IMG/VR virus record: IMGVR_UViG_3300024224_000008
Span: 1-41,956 of that record
DNA length: 41,956 nt
DNA from: a virus
Direction: 5' to 3' (one strand)
Positions 6,567-13,119 of the stretch are shown here, in pieces; the stretch's first letter is position 1; every line of letters begins with the position of its first letter. The notes under the pieces were generated by a model, which was not told the DNA's origin, searched no databases, and worked only from the letters and a program-made list of their open reading frames with translations. The position numbers and the translations under genes were made by a program.

Positions 6567-6838
6567 AGCCGCACCTCGGCGCAGAACTCGCACACCGTGC
6601 AGCCCACGAACGGCGCCAGGCGCGGCCGCTCCACCAGGCCGCCGGCGCCGGCGCGGTCCGCCGGCACGACCAGGTCGATCACGTAGCCGTCGGGCGCGCT
6701 GATCACGTCCAGCCGGCCGCCGCAGCGCGGACAGATCGCCACGCCGGCCTCGATCAGCGGGATCCCGGCGTGCCGGTGGCAGCGGCCCGTCGAGGCCTCG
6801 CGGCACTCCAGGCAGTGCGGCGGCCGCTGGCGCCTCAC
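6563..6838 (-). CDS. Small multi-CxxC zinc-ribbon protein
   Basis: This 91-residue protein has three Cys clusters: HCLECREASTGRCHRH near the N terminus, CPRCGG in the middle and CTVCEFC at the end. They are arranged like two zinc knuckles. It is likely a DNA- or protein-binding accessory. It starts with GTG at 6838, overlapping the coiled-coil gene stop as GTGA. No specific family was recognised. Confidence 0.76.
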   Translation of the reverse strand: MRRQRPPHCLECREASTGRCHRHAGIPLIEAGVAICPRCGGRLDVISAPDGYVIDLVVPADRAGAGGLVERPRLAPFVGCTVCEFCAEVRL

Positions 6839-7095
6839 GATGCACCGCCTTCGTCGACCACGCCGGCCAGGGCGCGCAGCATCTTGCGCTCGTGCCGGAT
6901 GTCCGCCTCGATGCGCCGCAGCTCCGCGCGCAGCTTGCGCCGGCGCGCCTGGAGCCGTTCCAGCCGCTTCGCGCTGAGCACCAGCTCGGAGGCGCGGCGC
7001 ACCTTGTGCGGCTTCGCCGGCAGATCGTTCGCCAGGCCGACGATCGCGCCGCCGACCTCCGCCGCGAGCGGTAGCGGTTTCCGCCGGCGGCTCAT
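6835..7095 (-). CDS. Small basic coiled-coil protein
   Basis: In this 86-residue protein the second half (about 38-78: LVLSAKRLERLQARRRKLRAE and on) is a strongly charged, heptad-like helix, so a coiled coil is expected. The N-terminal third is basic. The function is unknown. Both ends show ATGA/GTGA coupling to neighbours. Confidence 0.74.
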   Translation of the reverse strand: MSRRRKPLPLAAEVGGAIVGLANDLPAKPHKVRRASELVLSAKRLERLQARRRKLRAELRRIEADIRHERKMLRALAGVVDEGGAS

Positions 7096-7394
7096 CGGCG
7101 CACCTGTGTGTTATGCACCGCGGCCGCGCACGTGACGCCGGCGTCCGCGATCGCCAGGATGCGCGCGGCGCGGTGATGGCCACGGTCGTCGAGCAGCTTC
7201 GCGGCCAGGACGACGGCCGCCGTTGCGCTCGCCTTGCTCAGCGCCAGCGTGGCGCGCGGCTGACCGCTGACGACGCCGTTCCCCTCCACGGCGCCGCGGT
7301 TGAACGCTTGAAAGGTCGTCGCCAGGTCCGCCGCGTTGCAGCCCACGACGATCCCGTAGTGCAGACTGAGGCCGAGCACCGCCGCGGCGATCAC
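7092..7394 (-). CDS. Small membrane protein
   Basis: This 100-residue protein starts at GTG 7394 with a hydrophobic segment (IAAAVLGLSLHYGIVVGCNAADLATT) and has a second hydrophobic helix (ASATAAVVLAAKLL). The AADLATTxxAFxRGAxExN pattern is seen in small integral membrane proteins of unknown function such as DUF5658-like families; this is a pattern resemblance only. It has GTGA overlap with the gene upstream and ATGA with the coiled-coil gene. Confidence 0.72.
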   Translation of the reverse strand: MIAAAVLGLSLHYGIVVGCNAADLATTFQAFNRGAVEGNGVVSGQPRATLALSKASATAAVVLAAKLLDDRGHHRAARILAIADAGVTCAAAVHNTQVRR

Positions 7395-7690
7395 GACCGC
7401 GCCTCGTTGGCAGGGATCGAGACCACGATCACGCGGCCGAGCGCGTCGCACGTCAGCCCGCGATCGTGCGCGGTGGCGAGCCGCACGCCGTCGCGCGCGT
7501 GGTAACAGCACAGGACGCCGGCGGCGATCAGTTTCATCAAACTGTCGGTGACGGAGTTCGGCGCCGCGTAGTGCTGCAGCGCGAGGATCTCGTGGCGCAG
7601 CGCGTACCCGCGGTGCGCGCTGTTGCGGCTGACGTAGCCGACCAGTTCGTACACAACCTTGTCGGCAGCGGTGAGTGCGATCGTTGGCAT
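7391..7690 (-). CDS. Winged-helix (LexA-N-like) DNA-binding protein
   Basis: In this 99-residue protein, residues about 1-70 resemble a winged helix of the LexA N-terminal/MarR sort (LTAADKVVYELVGYVSRNS, ALRHEILALQHYAAPNSVTDSLMKLIAAGVL). A short beta wing follows. The ATG at 7690 has GGAG about seven bases upstream. It is the first gene after a strong hairpin and so probably begins a new transcription unit of eight coupled genes down to 5109. It could regulate that unit. Confidence 0.75.
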   Translation of the reverse strand: MPTIALTAADKVVYELVGYVSRNSAHRGYALRHEILALQHYAAPNSVTDSLMKLIAAGVLCCYHARDGVRLATAHDRGLTCDALGRVIVVSIPANEARS

Positions 7691-7723
7691 AATCGGATCT
7701 CCGTGGTGTTGGGGTGAACGAAG

Positions 7724-7756
7724 GCGGCCGCGATCCGGTCCAGGGATCGCGGCCGC
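7724..7756 (-). terminator. Strong hairpin between transcription units
   Basis: A perfect 13-base stem (GCGGCCGCGATCC at 7724-7736 against 7744-7756) with a 7-base loop sits four bases after the stop of the 106-residue gene. No clear U tract follows, so it could terminate with help or act as an RNA-end stabiliser. Confidence 0.65.
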
Positions 7757-7760
7757 GGTG

Positions 7761-8081
7761 TTACTCAAAGGTCTGCGCGATCAGCTCCGCGACCTTCCAA
7801 TCGCCGGTCTGGTGATCGGTGTCGAGAAACCGCGCCAGGTCCTCCGCGGTGGCGCCTTCCGATTTGTTGGCCGCGTCCGCGGCCCAGCGCGTCCACTTGG
7901 AGCGGAGGATCGCCTCGATCGCGCGCGCGGTGTAGCGGCGGCGCGCCAGCATCCGAGCGGCGGCCTGCCAATTGGCCGCGCCGTACCGCTCAAAGCTGTA
8001 CGCGCCGGCGCCGGCGGCCTGGAGCGCGACGAGGTCAGCTTGCGCCGTGGTGAGCACGTGGTCGGTTCTGACGTTTTCCAT
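7761..8081 (-). CDS. Hypothetical helical protein with its own promoter
   Basis: This 106-residue, mostly helical protein contains SERYGAANW-type and ARRRYTARAIEAILRSKWTRWAAD segments, which may form an HTH. A regulatory or DNA-binding role is possible but not shown. The ATG at 8081 is chosen because the longer version would begin with TTG, and because a -10 box ends only seven bases upstream, which predicts a nearly leaderless mRNA. A hairpin follows the stop, so it looks like a monocistronic, independently controlled gene. Confidence 0.74.
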   Translation of the reverse strand: MENVRTDHVLTTAQADLVALQAAGAGAYSFERYGAANWQAAARMLARRRYTARAIEAILRSKWTRWAADAANKSEGATAEDLARFLDTDHQTGDWKVAELIAQTFE

Positions 8082-8088
8082 ACTCAAC

Positions 8089-8117
8089 AGTATAACCTAA
8101 CCGTTGGGTTATTGGAA
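8089..8117 (-). promoter_or_regulatory. Promoter with embedded palindromic operator
   Basis: On the minus strand a TATACT -10 (8089-8094) lies 17 bases from a weak TTCCAA -35 (8112-8117). The spacer holds a perfect palindrome, TAACC-GTTG-GGTTA (8098-8111), ideally placed for repression. The transcription start would fall at or one base before the ATG at 8081. It drives the 106-residue gene. Confidence 0.6.
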
Positions 8118-8165
8118 GGCGGACCGGCGCCGCCGCCCCGCCGCCGGCGTTCCACGTGCAACAGG

Positions 8166-8185
8166 CTTGTGAAGGCTTATGAAGT
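8166..8185. repeat. Partition-associated operator/centromere-like site 1
   Basis: The 20-mer CTTGTGAAGGCTTATGAAGT consists of two CTT-N3-AAG boxes (8166-8174 and 8176-8184) one helical turn apart. The identical 20-mer occurs at 15977-15996 and a variant at 10012-10034. This copy overlaps the stop codon of the ribbon-helix-helix gene at the 3' end of the partition operon, where type Ib plasmids often carry a centromere. Confidence 0.65.
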
Positions 8186-8515
8186 GCCGCGCAGCGGTGG
8201 CCGCTGGCGCCTGGCGACGGCCTCGTCTCGGAAGAATTGCAGCAGATCGGCGCCGTCCTCCAGGCCGCGCGCCTCCAGGACCGCGCGCAGCTGCGCGACC
8301 GCTTCCTGGAGGACGCGCGATCGGCTGGCCTTCGGATCGCCGGCGGCCTCCAGCTGCAGCACCAGGCGTTCCACGAACAACAGCTCGTCGGTGTAGAGCG
8401 AGATCGTGATCGCGCTGTAGCCGCGGCGCCCCGGCGCCACGAGCGGCGCCTGGCGGTGCGATCGCGCCGTCTCCCGGGCGCGCTGTTCCGTTCGCGCGGT
8501 CCGCTTCGCGCTCAC
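8177..8515 (-). CDS. Ribbon-helix-helix partition partner of ParA (ParG/ParB-like)
   Basis: This 112-residue protein has a basic flexible N terminus (about 1-30) and then a ribbon-helix-helix domain: SAITISLYTDELLFVERLVLQL, a turn, and SRSRVLQEAVAQLRAVL. The order parA then a small RHH gene, with GTGA overlap (GTG at 8515), matches type Ib partition systems in which the RHH protein binds the centromere, represses the operon and stimulates ParA. The basic N-terminal tail fits the arginine-finger role known for ParG, by inference. No classical ParB is present. Confidence 0.8.
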   Translation of the reverse strand: MSAKRTARTEQRARETARSHRQAPLVAPGRRGYSAITISLYTDELLFVERLVLQLEAAGDPKASRSRVLQEAVAQLRAVLEARGLEDGADLLQFFRDEAVARRQRPPLRGTS

Positions 8516-9399
8516 GACCAGGCCTCCGCGGCCGCCGGCAGCTCCAGCAGCGGCCGCAGCTCGCGCGCCAGCTCCAGGTATGCGGCCGCGCCTTTGGACG
8601 CCGGCGCATACGTGAACACGTCCACTTGATCGATCTGCGCCTGGTTCAGCGCCTCGGACTGCGGGATCCGCGTCGTCAGCGTGTGATCGGCGTAAGCCTC
8701 CAGCGCCGCGGTGATCATGCGGTTCGTTGCGCTCTTGCGCGCGTCATACCGCGTGTAGACGATGCGCCAGTTCTCAAACGGCGGATCGTCGTCGCTCGGT
8801 TGTTTCACCGCCGCGATCAGCTGCAGCAGATCGCCGACGGCGCTGTAGCTGCGCGCTTCCATCTGGCACGGTGCGAGCACCAGGTCGGCGGCCGCGATCC
8901 CGTTCTCCGTGAGCGGCCCGAGCGACGGCGGACAATCGATCACGACGATCTCGGGCGCCGGCTGCAGCCGCGCGAGCGCCTTGCGCAGCACGCGCTCGCG
9001 ATTCAGCCGGATCGCCAGCAGCTGCGCGTCGCGCTCCGCGGTGAGGTCCGCCGGCAGCACGCGCAGCGGCGGCCGCGTGGCCACGCGCTGACAGATCGCG
9101 CACGGCGTGAGCGGTCCGTCGCCGCGTCCGTGGTCGTAGGTGGGCGTCGCCGGCGGCGCCGCGATCGCCGTGGCCACGAGGATCTCGTGTAGCGGCCGCG
9201 GCGGCTCCACGATCAGATCGCGGAGTGTCGGCTGACCGGGCGCGATCTCCACGCCGAGGCCGAGCGTGCTGTGCCCTTGCGGATCCAGGTCCACCAGGAC
9301 CGTCGCGATCCCGTCACGTGCGAACGCCGCGGCGATCGCCATTGCCGAGACCGTTTTCCCGGTGCCGCCTTTGTGTGTGGCGATCGCGATCGTGCGCAT
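8512..9399 (-). CDS. parA: ParA-family partition ATPase
   Basis: This 295-residue protein has the deviant Walker A KGGTGKT (10-16), the A' motif VLVDLDPQG (34-42) and Walker B IVVIDCPPSLG (151-161), all diagnostic of ParA/Soj ATPases. There is no N-terminal HTH, as in type Ib ParA. An insertion around 85-105 contains CAIC with a nearby DH, which may form a small metal site and is unusual for the family. ParA coats the nucleoid and moves low-copy replicons to daughter cells. Its presence in a phage implies a plasmid-like prophage. The start is set by ATGA overlap with the membrane-protein gene. Confidence 0.93.
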   Translation of the reverse strand: MRTIAIATHKGGTGKTVSAMAIAAAFARDGIATVLVDLDPQGHSTLGLGVEIAPGQPTLRDLIVEPPRPLHEILVATAIAAPPATPTYDHGRGDGPLTPCAICQRVATRPPLRVLPADLTAERDAQLLAIRLNRERVLRKALARLQPAPEIVVIDCPPSLGPLTENGIAAADLVLAPCQMEARSYSAVGDLLQLIAAVKQPSDDDPPFENWRIVYTRYDARKSATNRMITAALEAYADHTLTTRIPQSEALNQAQIDQVDVFTYAPASKGAAAYLELARELRPLLELPAAAEAWS

Positions 9400-9710
9400 C
9401 ACTGGTGCACCGACGGAAACGGCCGCGGCCGCCGCCATTCCGCCGCGGCGCGCACGACGTCGCGTTCGATCGCCCGGCGCCAGCGCGCCTGCTGCTCCGC
9501 CGCGTGCACGCCGGCGAGCAACAGCCCGCTCGTCGCCGCCGCGAAAAACGCGCAGACCGTGGAGGCAATCAGATCGCCGCGGAAAAACTCCACGCCGGCG
9601 AGGATCGCGGCGTAGACGATCACGAGGCTGCAGATGATGCAGAACGGCGTGAGCACGTTCGGCACGATTAGTCGGTCGTCGGTGGTGGCGCGCCACCAGT
9701 GGATCCGCAT
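9399..9710 (-). CDS. Membrane protein upstream of parA
   Basis: This 103-residue protein has two hydrophobic segments (about 18-42 and 50-70) and a charged C-terminal tail, so two transmembrane helices with the tail on the cytoplasmic side is the simplest topology. It is coupled to parA by ATGA. The function is unknown; immunity or exclusion roles are possible for small membrane proteins of prophages, but nothing here proves it. Confidence 0.75.
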   Translation of the reverse strand: MRIHWWRATTDDRLIVPNVLTPFCIICSLVIVYAAILAGVEFFRGDLIASTVCAFFAAATSGLLLAGVHAAEQQARWRRAIERDVVRAAAEWRRPRPFPSVHQ

Positions 9711-9985
9711 GTGGTGTTCTCCCTTCGATGGATCGCCGCGGCCCGCGCGGCGATCTGTTCAGCGCGGTACTCGGCCGCGGCCAGCGACGGCAGCGTGGCG
9801 ATCTCGATCCACGCGGCGTCGAGCAGCCGCCAGCCGCCGGCCTTGAAGTTGCGCACGATCTGAAATTGGCGATCGGTGGATCGCCGCCCGAGTTCGGTGC
9901 CCTCCCAGGCGAGCCGCGTCACCGGGATCGCCTCCGCGAACAGGAACGCCCATTGCCACACGAGCGGCAGCTGTTGCGCGCGCAC
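9668..9985 (-). CDS. Hypothetical protein at the head of the partition operon
   Basis: This 105-residue protein has a compact alpha/beta core (about 1-85; RQFQIVRNFKAGGWRLLDAAWIEIATL) and a disordered Gly/Pro end. The start is GTG at 9985 without a strong ribosome site, so the N terminus is uncertain. It overlaps the next gene by 43 bases, longer than the four-base overlaps usual here. An operator-like site lies about 27 bases upstream, so it appears to be the first gene of the partition operon. Confidence 0.62.
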   Translation of the reverse strand: MRAQQLPLVWQWAFLFAEAIPVTRLAWEGTELGRRSTDRQFQIVRNFKAGGWRLLDAAWIEIATLPSLAAAEYRAEQIAARAAAIHRRENTTCGSTGGAPPPTTD

Positions 9986-10011
9986 CGGGCGAGTTGATCA
10001 CGGCTCGGCAT

Positions 10012-10034
10012 CACTTCACAAGTGTTATGAAGTG
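10012..10034. promoter_or_regulatory. Operator/centromere-like site 3 upstream of the partition operon
   Basis: A 7-base inverted repeat, CACTTCA and TGAAGTG with a 9-base spacer, contains CTTCACAAG (10014-10022) and GTTATGAAG (10024-10032). These are the same two boxes as in the other copies, with the first box reversed and one mismatch in the second. It overlaps the stop of the 102-residue gene and lies directly in front of the operon 9985-parA-RHH, the expected place for an RHH autoregulatory operator. Confidence 0.62.
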
Positions 10035-10333
10035 CGCGGCACGACGCCGCGCAGCCGGCCGCGGGCGACCAGGTCCTCACACCGTGCGCGGTCCACTTCC
10101 GGCGCGGTCACCAGGCCATACAGCCGAGCGTCGTCCACCAGCAGCCAGAAGGCGGCCGCGTCGACCGCCTCCTGCCATTCCGCCAGCGTCTCGGGATCGC
10201 GCTGGCGGCCGGCTGCCGGCGCCCTGGCGGCCCGCCTGGCGCGCGCGGCGGCGCTGGCGGCCTGGCGGCTCCCCTGGCCCGCTGGCCCCGCCTGGCGGCC
10301 CGCGGAGGCGCCCCGGCGGCCCGCTCGCCTCAT
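10025..10333 (-). CDS. Hypothetical protein downstream of the HerA-like ATPase
   Basis: The first 45 residues of this 102-residue protein are a low-complexity Arg/Ala/Gly tail. The folded part (DPETLAEWQEAVDAAAFWLLVDDARLYGLV...) is helical with no recognised family. It is translationally coupled to the ATPase gene (ATGA), so it may be its small partner. The Ala/Gly-rich start region has unusual composition (strings of gcggcc-type triplets). Confidence 0.7.
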   Translation of the reverse strand: MRRAGRRGASAGRQAGPAGQGSRQAASAAARARRAARAPAAGRQRDPETLAEWQEAVDAAAFWLLVDDARLYGLVTAPEVDRARCEDLVARGRLRGVVPRTS

Positions 10334-11955
10334 GGCTCCTCGACGCGCACTTTGGCGCCTGGTGCCAGCCGGTACGTGCTCCCCTCCAGCGTCAGAAACC
10401 GCTCGGCGACCAGCTCGCGGAGCACGCGCCACAGCGAGCCGTCGTTGACATCGCGGCCGGTCCGCTTGAGTTCCTTGCGGACCGCGCCGGCCGCGGCGCC
10501 CTCATCGAAAAAGCCGTCGGCGATCAGCCGCGCGACGCGGCCTTTCAGCTGCGTGCCGTCGATCGTGATCGTGGTGCGCTCCACCGTGACGACCAGCTCG
10601 GGCCGCGTCTCACGGAGCCGCAGCAGCGCGCCGGCCAGCTCCGCGTCGGCCAGCAGCCGCGTTTTGACGCCTTCGTAGATCGCGTCGTCGACCGTGGCCT
10701 CAGCGGTCACCAGCTTGCGCGGCGCCGGCGGATCGTTCGTCGGCCCGCGGTGCGCGTTCGCGATCAGCAGCTGGCGCCGGAGGTCCTCGTTTTCGGTTTT
10801 GAGTGCCGCGATCTGCCGCTGCAGATCCGCGGCTTCGGCCTTCGTCACGTTCGGCTCCCCTTTCCGCGGTGGCGCCAGCGCGCGCGCCAGGTCCTCGGAG
10901 ATGCGCGGCCCGAGCACCTGGCGCGCCGCGCGCGTCACGTTGCCGGCGGTCGCGATCGCGTTTGCATTGCGCAGATCGATCGCGCCGGTGGCGACCTTGC
11001 GCGCGAGGTCCTTCGTCATCCAGGCCGGCTGCACGTAGGTTCGGATCGCGTTGCGCGACCAGCACGCCAGGAATTGCCCCAGCTCCAGCGTCGCCACGTC
11101 CGCCGCGGTTGGTTTGGCCACGCTTGCCGGAATGTTGGCGAGCGTGCGTTTGATCTCGTTGGCCTCCCGCTGCACGCCGACCAGGAACACCGGGCACGCG
11201 CGGATCGCCAGCTTCCACACGCCGGCGAGATCTTGTGAATCGATCCAGACGAAATTACGGAGCGCGGCGCCTTTGCGCACCAACGTTTCAAAGGCGAGCC
11301 GCACTGGCGAGCCGCGCTGCTCCGGCAGAAATTCCCAGGCTTCCGGTATGACGGTGACCACGTCGGTCTCGTGCGTGTACACGTGCTCCAGCACGGAGCG
11401 GATCACCAGGCCTTGCAGCTCCACGCGGTACGCGGTCAGATCGATCACGTTCAAGCCGTCACCGAGCGTGAAGTGCCGCGACGGTGGCAGCTCGCGCAGC
11501 TGCGGGACGACCAGATCGAGATACCCCTCGATCTCGGTGTAGATGCTCTCGGAAAAGCCGCGCGACGAACCTTTGGCGGCGATCACATTGCGCTGCACGT
11601 CCGCGAGCGTCTCCGCGCCGCGGCACACTTTCATCAGAAACGATCGCAGTAGCTTGTTTTTTTCGCCCATCGTGGCGTCGATCAGCGACGCCACAAATTG
11701 CCAATCGGCGCGCTCGCGGAAGTACGGCGCGATCATGTGGCCAGTGCGGAACGATTGCTCGCCGCGTTTGGTGATGAACGACACCGATCGCAATCCCGAT
11801 CGCACGATCAGCGCCTCCAGCGCCGTCGTTTTGCCGGCCTGTTGCGTCTGCCCTGTCACGCACAGATGGCCGATCGGGATCGCGACCGGCTCGCCGCTGC
11901 CGACCGCGTAGCCGAGATGCACCGGCGCCAGCGCCGCGCGGAATTTATGCGTCAT
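10330..11955 (-). CDS. HerA/FtsK-superfamily DNA-translocase-like ATPase
   Basis: This 541-residue protein has a Walker A (GQTQQAGKTT, about 35-44), a Walker B-like VVTVIPEAWEF (about 199-209) and a downstream sensor-type VWIDSQDLAGV. A coiled coil (about 370-400) and a C-terminal winged helix (about 465-530) follow. The layout fits HerA/VirB4/TraD-like motors. The acidic residue before EAW is replaced by Pro, so the Walker B Glu must serve. It sits between the replication gene and the partition operon, which suggests a role in segregation, DNA transfer or replication-linked translocation, not in packaging, since terL is separate. The ATG at 11955 is chosen for the GAGGAA ribosome site. Confidence 0.8.
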   Translation of the reverse strand: MTHKFRAALAPVHLGYAVGSGEPVAIPIGHLCVTGQTQQAGKTTALEALIVRSGLRSVSFITKRGEQSFRTGHMIAPYFRERADWQFVASLIDATMGEKNKLLRSFLMKVCRGAETLADVQRNVIAAKGSSRGFSESIYTEIEGYLDLVVPQLRELPPSRHFTLGDGLNVIDLTAYRVELQGLVIRSVLEHVYTHETDVVTVIPEAWEFLPEQRGSPVRLAFETLVRKGAALRNFVWIDSQDLAGVWKLAIRACPVFLVGVQREANEIKRTLANIPASVAKPTAADVATLELGQFLACWSRNAIRTYVQPAWMTKDLARKVATGAIDLRNANAIATAGNVTRAARQVLGPRISEDLARALAPPRKGEPNVTKAEAADLQRQIAALKTENEDLRRQLLIANAHRGPTNDPPAPRKLVTAEATVDDAIYEGVKTRLLADAELAGALLRLRETRPELVVTVERTTITIDGTQLKGRVARLIADGFFDEGAAAGAVRKELKRTGRDVNDGSLWRVLRELVAERFLTLEGSTYRLAPGAKVRVEEP

Positions 11956-12175
11956 CGTGTGGCCATTCCTCACGGAGCGCGGCGAGCCGCGGCAGCGGTG
12001 GCAGGCTGTCGGCCGGCGGCGTTGGTTCGTCCGCGCACGCGCTGCAGCGGAATTTCTGCCAGCGCGTGCGGCTGTTGCCGATGTAGACGAGCACCGGCCG
12101 GCCCGGCACGATCTCGGTCGTGCAGCGGCCGCAGATCGCGCGGCCGTCGGCCGGCACCAGGAACCACGCTTTCAC
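11945..12175 (-). CDS. Small zinc-ribbon protein
   Basis: This 76-residue protein has a CGRC pair (about 15-18) and a CSAC pair (about 44-47) spaced as in a zinc ribbon, followed by a Pro-rich tail. It starts with GTG at 12175 in GTGA overlap with the tiny gene upstream and runs 11 bases into the ATPase gene. It may recruit the ATPase to DNA, by inference from position. Confidence 0.75.
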   Translation of the reverse strand: MKAWFLVPADGRAICGRCTTEIVPGRPVLVYIGNSRTRWQKFRCSACADEPTPPADSLPPLPRLAALREEWPHDDA

Positions 12176-12240
12176 GACGCCGCCTCGCGCGCCTTGCGTT
12201 TGCGATCGATCGCGCTGCGCCAGTAATCGGCGAGCGTCAC
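12172..12240 (-). CDS. 22-residue mini-protein
   Basis: A basic helical peptide (MTLADYWRSAIDRKRKAREA then AS) starts at GTG 12240, overlapping the upstream stop as GTGA. It ends in GTGA overlap with the zinc-ribbon gene. Codon third positions are GC-rich, as in proven genes here. It is in the same frame as the long open extension of the replication gene, so it could alternatively be that protein's C terminus. Confidence 0.45.
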   Translation of the reverse strand: MTLADYWRSAIDRKRKAREAAS

Positions 12241-13119
12241 GAGCGGCCGCCTCTCACTACGCGCCCGATCGTCAGCGGCTGCACCGGCGGCGCCGATCGC
12301 GGTGAAGGCGTCGTCGCCGAGCGCGAGCGGTCCGAAGGTTTGTTGCACTGGCGCGGCTGCAGCGCCGCGATCGCGCGGTGGATCGTCTCGGTCTGATAAC
12401 TGAACCCGCGCGCCACCAGGATCCGCGCCGCCAGGTCGCACCAGCTGGTCGGATCGTGATCGGGATAGCAGCCCATCACTTCGCGCGTGATCGTCACCGT
12501 CTGCGCAAACGTCGGCGGCTCCAGCCGCCAGCGTCTGCCCTTCCGTAACAGCCAGCCCATAGTCGCCTCGCTCAAAGACTGCGCCACCGGCGGCCGTCGC
12601 GTTTTCTGACGCGGCCGCGACCGGCGCGTGCTCGTCGCGCCGGTGCACTTGGGTACTGATCACGGGTACTGATCTACGGGTACGTCCGCCAGGTTGGCGG
12701 ACAGCGCCCGCCACATTGGCGGACAGGTCCGCCAGGTTGGCGGACTGCAGATCGGCGTCGTTGTCCGCCAGGTTGGCGGACAGTGCGGGCCGCGCGCGGC
12801 GCACTTTGAGATCGGGCCGCGTGCTCGCTAACCGCTCAAGCACGATCGCATAGGTGGTATACCCGAGATGTTGCCGGCCGGTGACCACGATCCGGCCTTC
12901 GTCCTGGAGCCGCCGCAGCGATCGCTCGACGGTCCGTTTGGGGAGATTGGCGCGCGCGACCAGGCGATCCATACCCGGGCGCGCATTGCGGCCGTCGTCG
13001 AAGTTCGCCCAAAACGCCAGGGCGCCGAGGACGACCTTATCCGCGGGTTTGGAAAAATCGGTCGTCCAGCTGATTCGCTCGTCAATCGAGGCGCGGTGTG
13101 GTTCCCGCGGCGCGCTCAT
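12172..13119 (-). CDS. Replication initiator-like HTH protein (C-terminal extent uncertain)
   Basis: The frame is open for 315 codons, but only the first 140 or so look coding. These hold a HTH_36/replisome-organiser-type domain (DKVVLGALAFWANFDD, RLVARANLPKRTVERSLRRLQDEGRIVV) followed by in-frame repeats reading SANLAD, encoded by the iterons. The last iteron is one base out of phase. In the +1 frame it again reads SANLAD and then stops at 12660, so the true protein may end near there, by natural or sequencing frameshift. Below that point the overlapping frame starting at 12560 has better codon statistics. The ATG at 13119 overlaps a leader-peptide stop. By analogy with lambda O it would bind the internal iterons and start replication. 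Confidence 0.6.
   Translation of the reverse strand: MSAPREPHRASIDERISWTTDFSKPADKVVLGALAFWANFDDGRNARPGMDRLVARANLPKRTVERSLRRLQDEGRIVVTGRQHLGYTTYAIVLERLASTRPDLKVRRARPALSANLADNDADLQSANLADLSANVAGAVRQPGGRTRRSVPVISTQVHRRDEHAPVAAASENATAAGGAVFERGDYGLAVTEGQTLAAGAADVCADGDDHARSDGLLSRSRSDQLVRPGGADPGGARVQLSDRDDPPRDRGAAAAPVQQTFGPLALGDDAFTAIGAAGAAADDRARSERRPLVTLADYWRSAIDRKRKAREAAS
12237..12560 (-). CDS. Replication-region hypothetical protein overlapping the initiator frame
   Basis: The 107-residue product (MGWLLRKGRRWRLEPPTFAQ...) contains a compact helical domain (about 20-70; TITREVMGCYPDHDPTSWCDLAARILVARGFS) and a disordered tail. Codons in this frame have strongly GC-rich third positions for about the first 75 codons. 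The competing frame of the initiator over the same DNA does not, so this frame is judged the true one here. The ATG at 12560 has GAGCGAGG just upstream. By position after an O-like initiator it could be a helicase-loader analogue; no family match supports that. Confidence 0.65.
   Translation of the reverse strand: MGWLLRKGRRWRLEPPTFAQTVTITREVMGCYPDHDPTSWCDLAARILVARGFSYQTETIHRAIAALQPRQCNKPSDRSRSATTPSPRSAPPVQPLTIGRVVRGGRS
12651..12781. repeat. Candidate replication origin: four palindromic iterons plus GGGTAC repeats
   Basis: Four 19-base elements of the form GTCCGCCA-N3-TGGCGGAC lie at 12684-12702, 12706-12724 (two mismatches in the left arm and spacer), 12727-12745 and 12763-12781. The spacings are 22, 21 and 36 bases. 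Beside them, GGGTAC repeats occur at 12651, 12664 and 12678 within a repeated GGGTACTGATC context. The array lies inside the initiator gene, as in lambdoid origins. The near-helical spacing supports cooperative protein binding. Confidence 0.72.

Noticed and set aside
9994-11238. Plus-strand open frame of 414 codons opposite the HerA-like ATPase
   Set aside because: It is a shadow of the GC-rich minus-strand gene. The minus frame has Walker motifs and coupled ends; the plus frame is Arg/Ala/Pro-rich with no recognisable fold.
12684-12781. Iteron cluster as a CRISPR array
   Set aside because: Units are 19-base palindromes spaced 21-36 bases start to start, leaving spacers of only a few bases. 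No cas genes are present.
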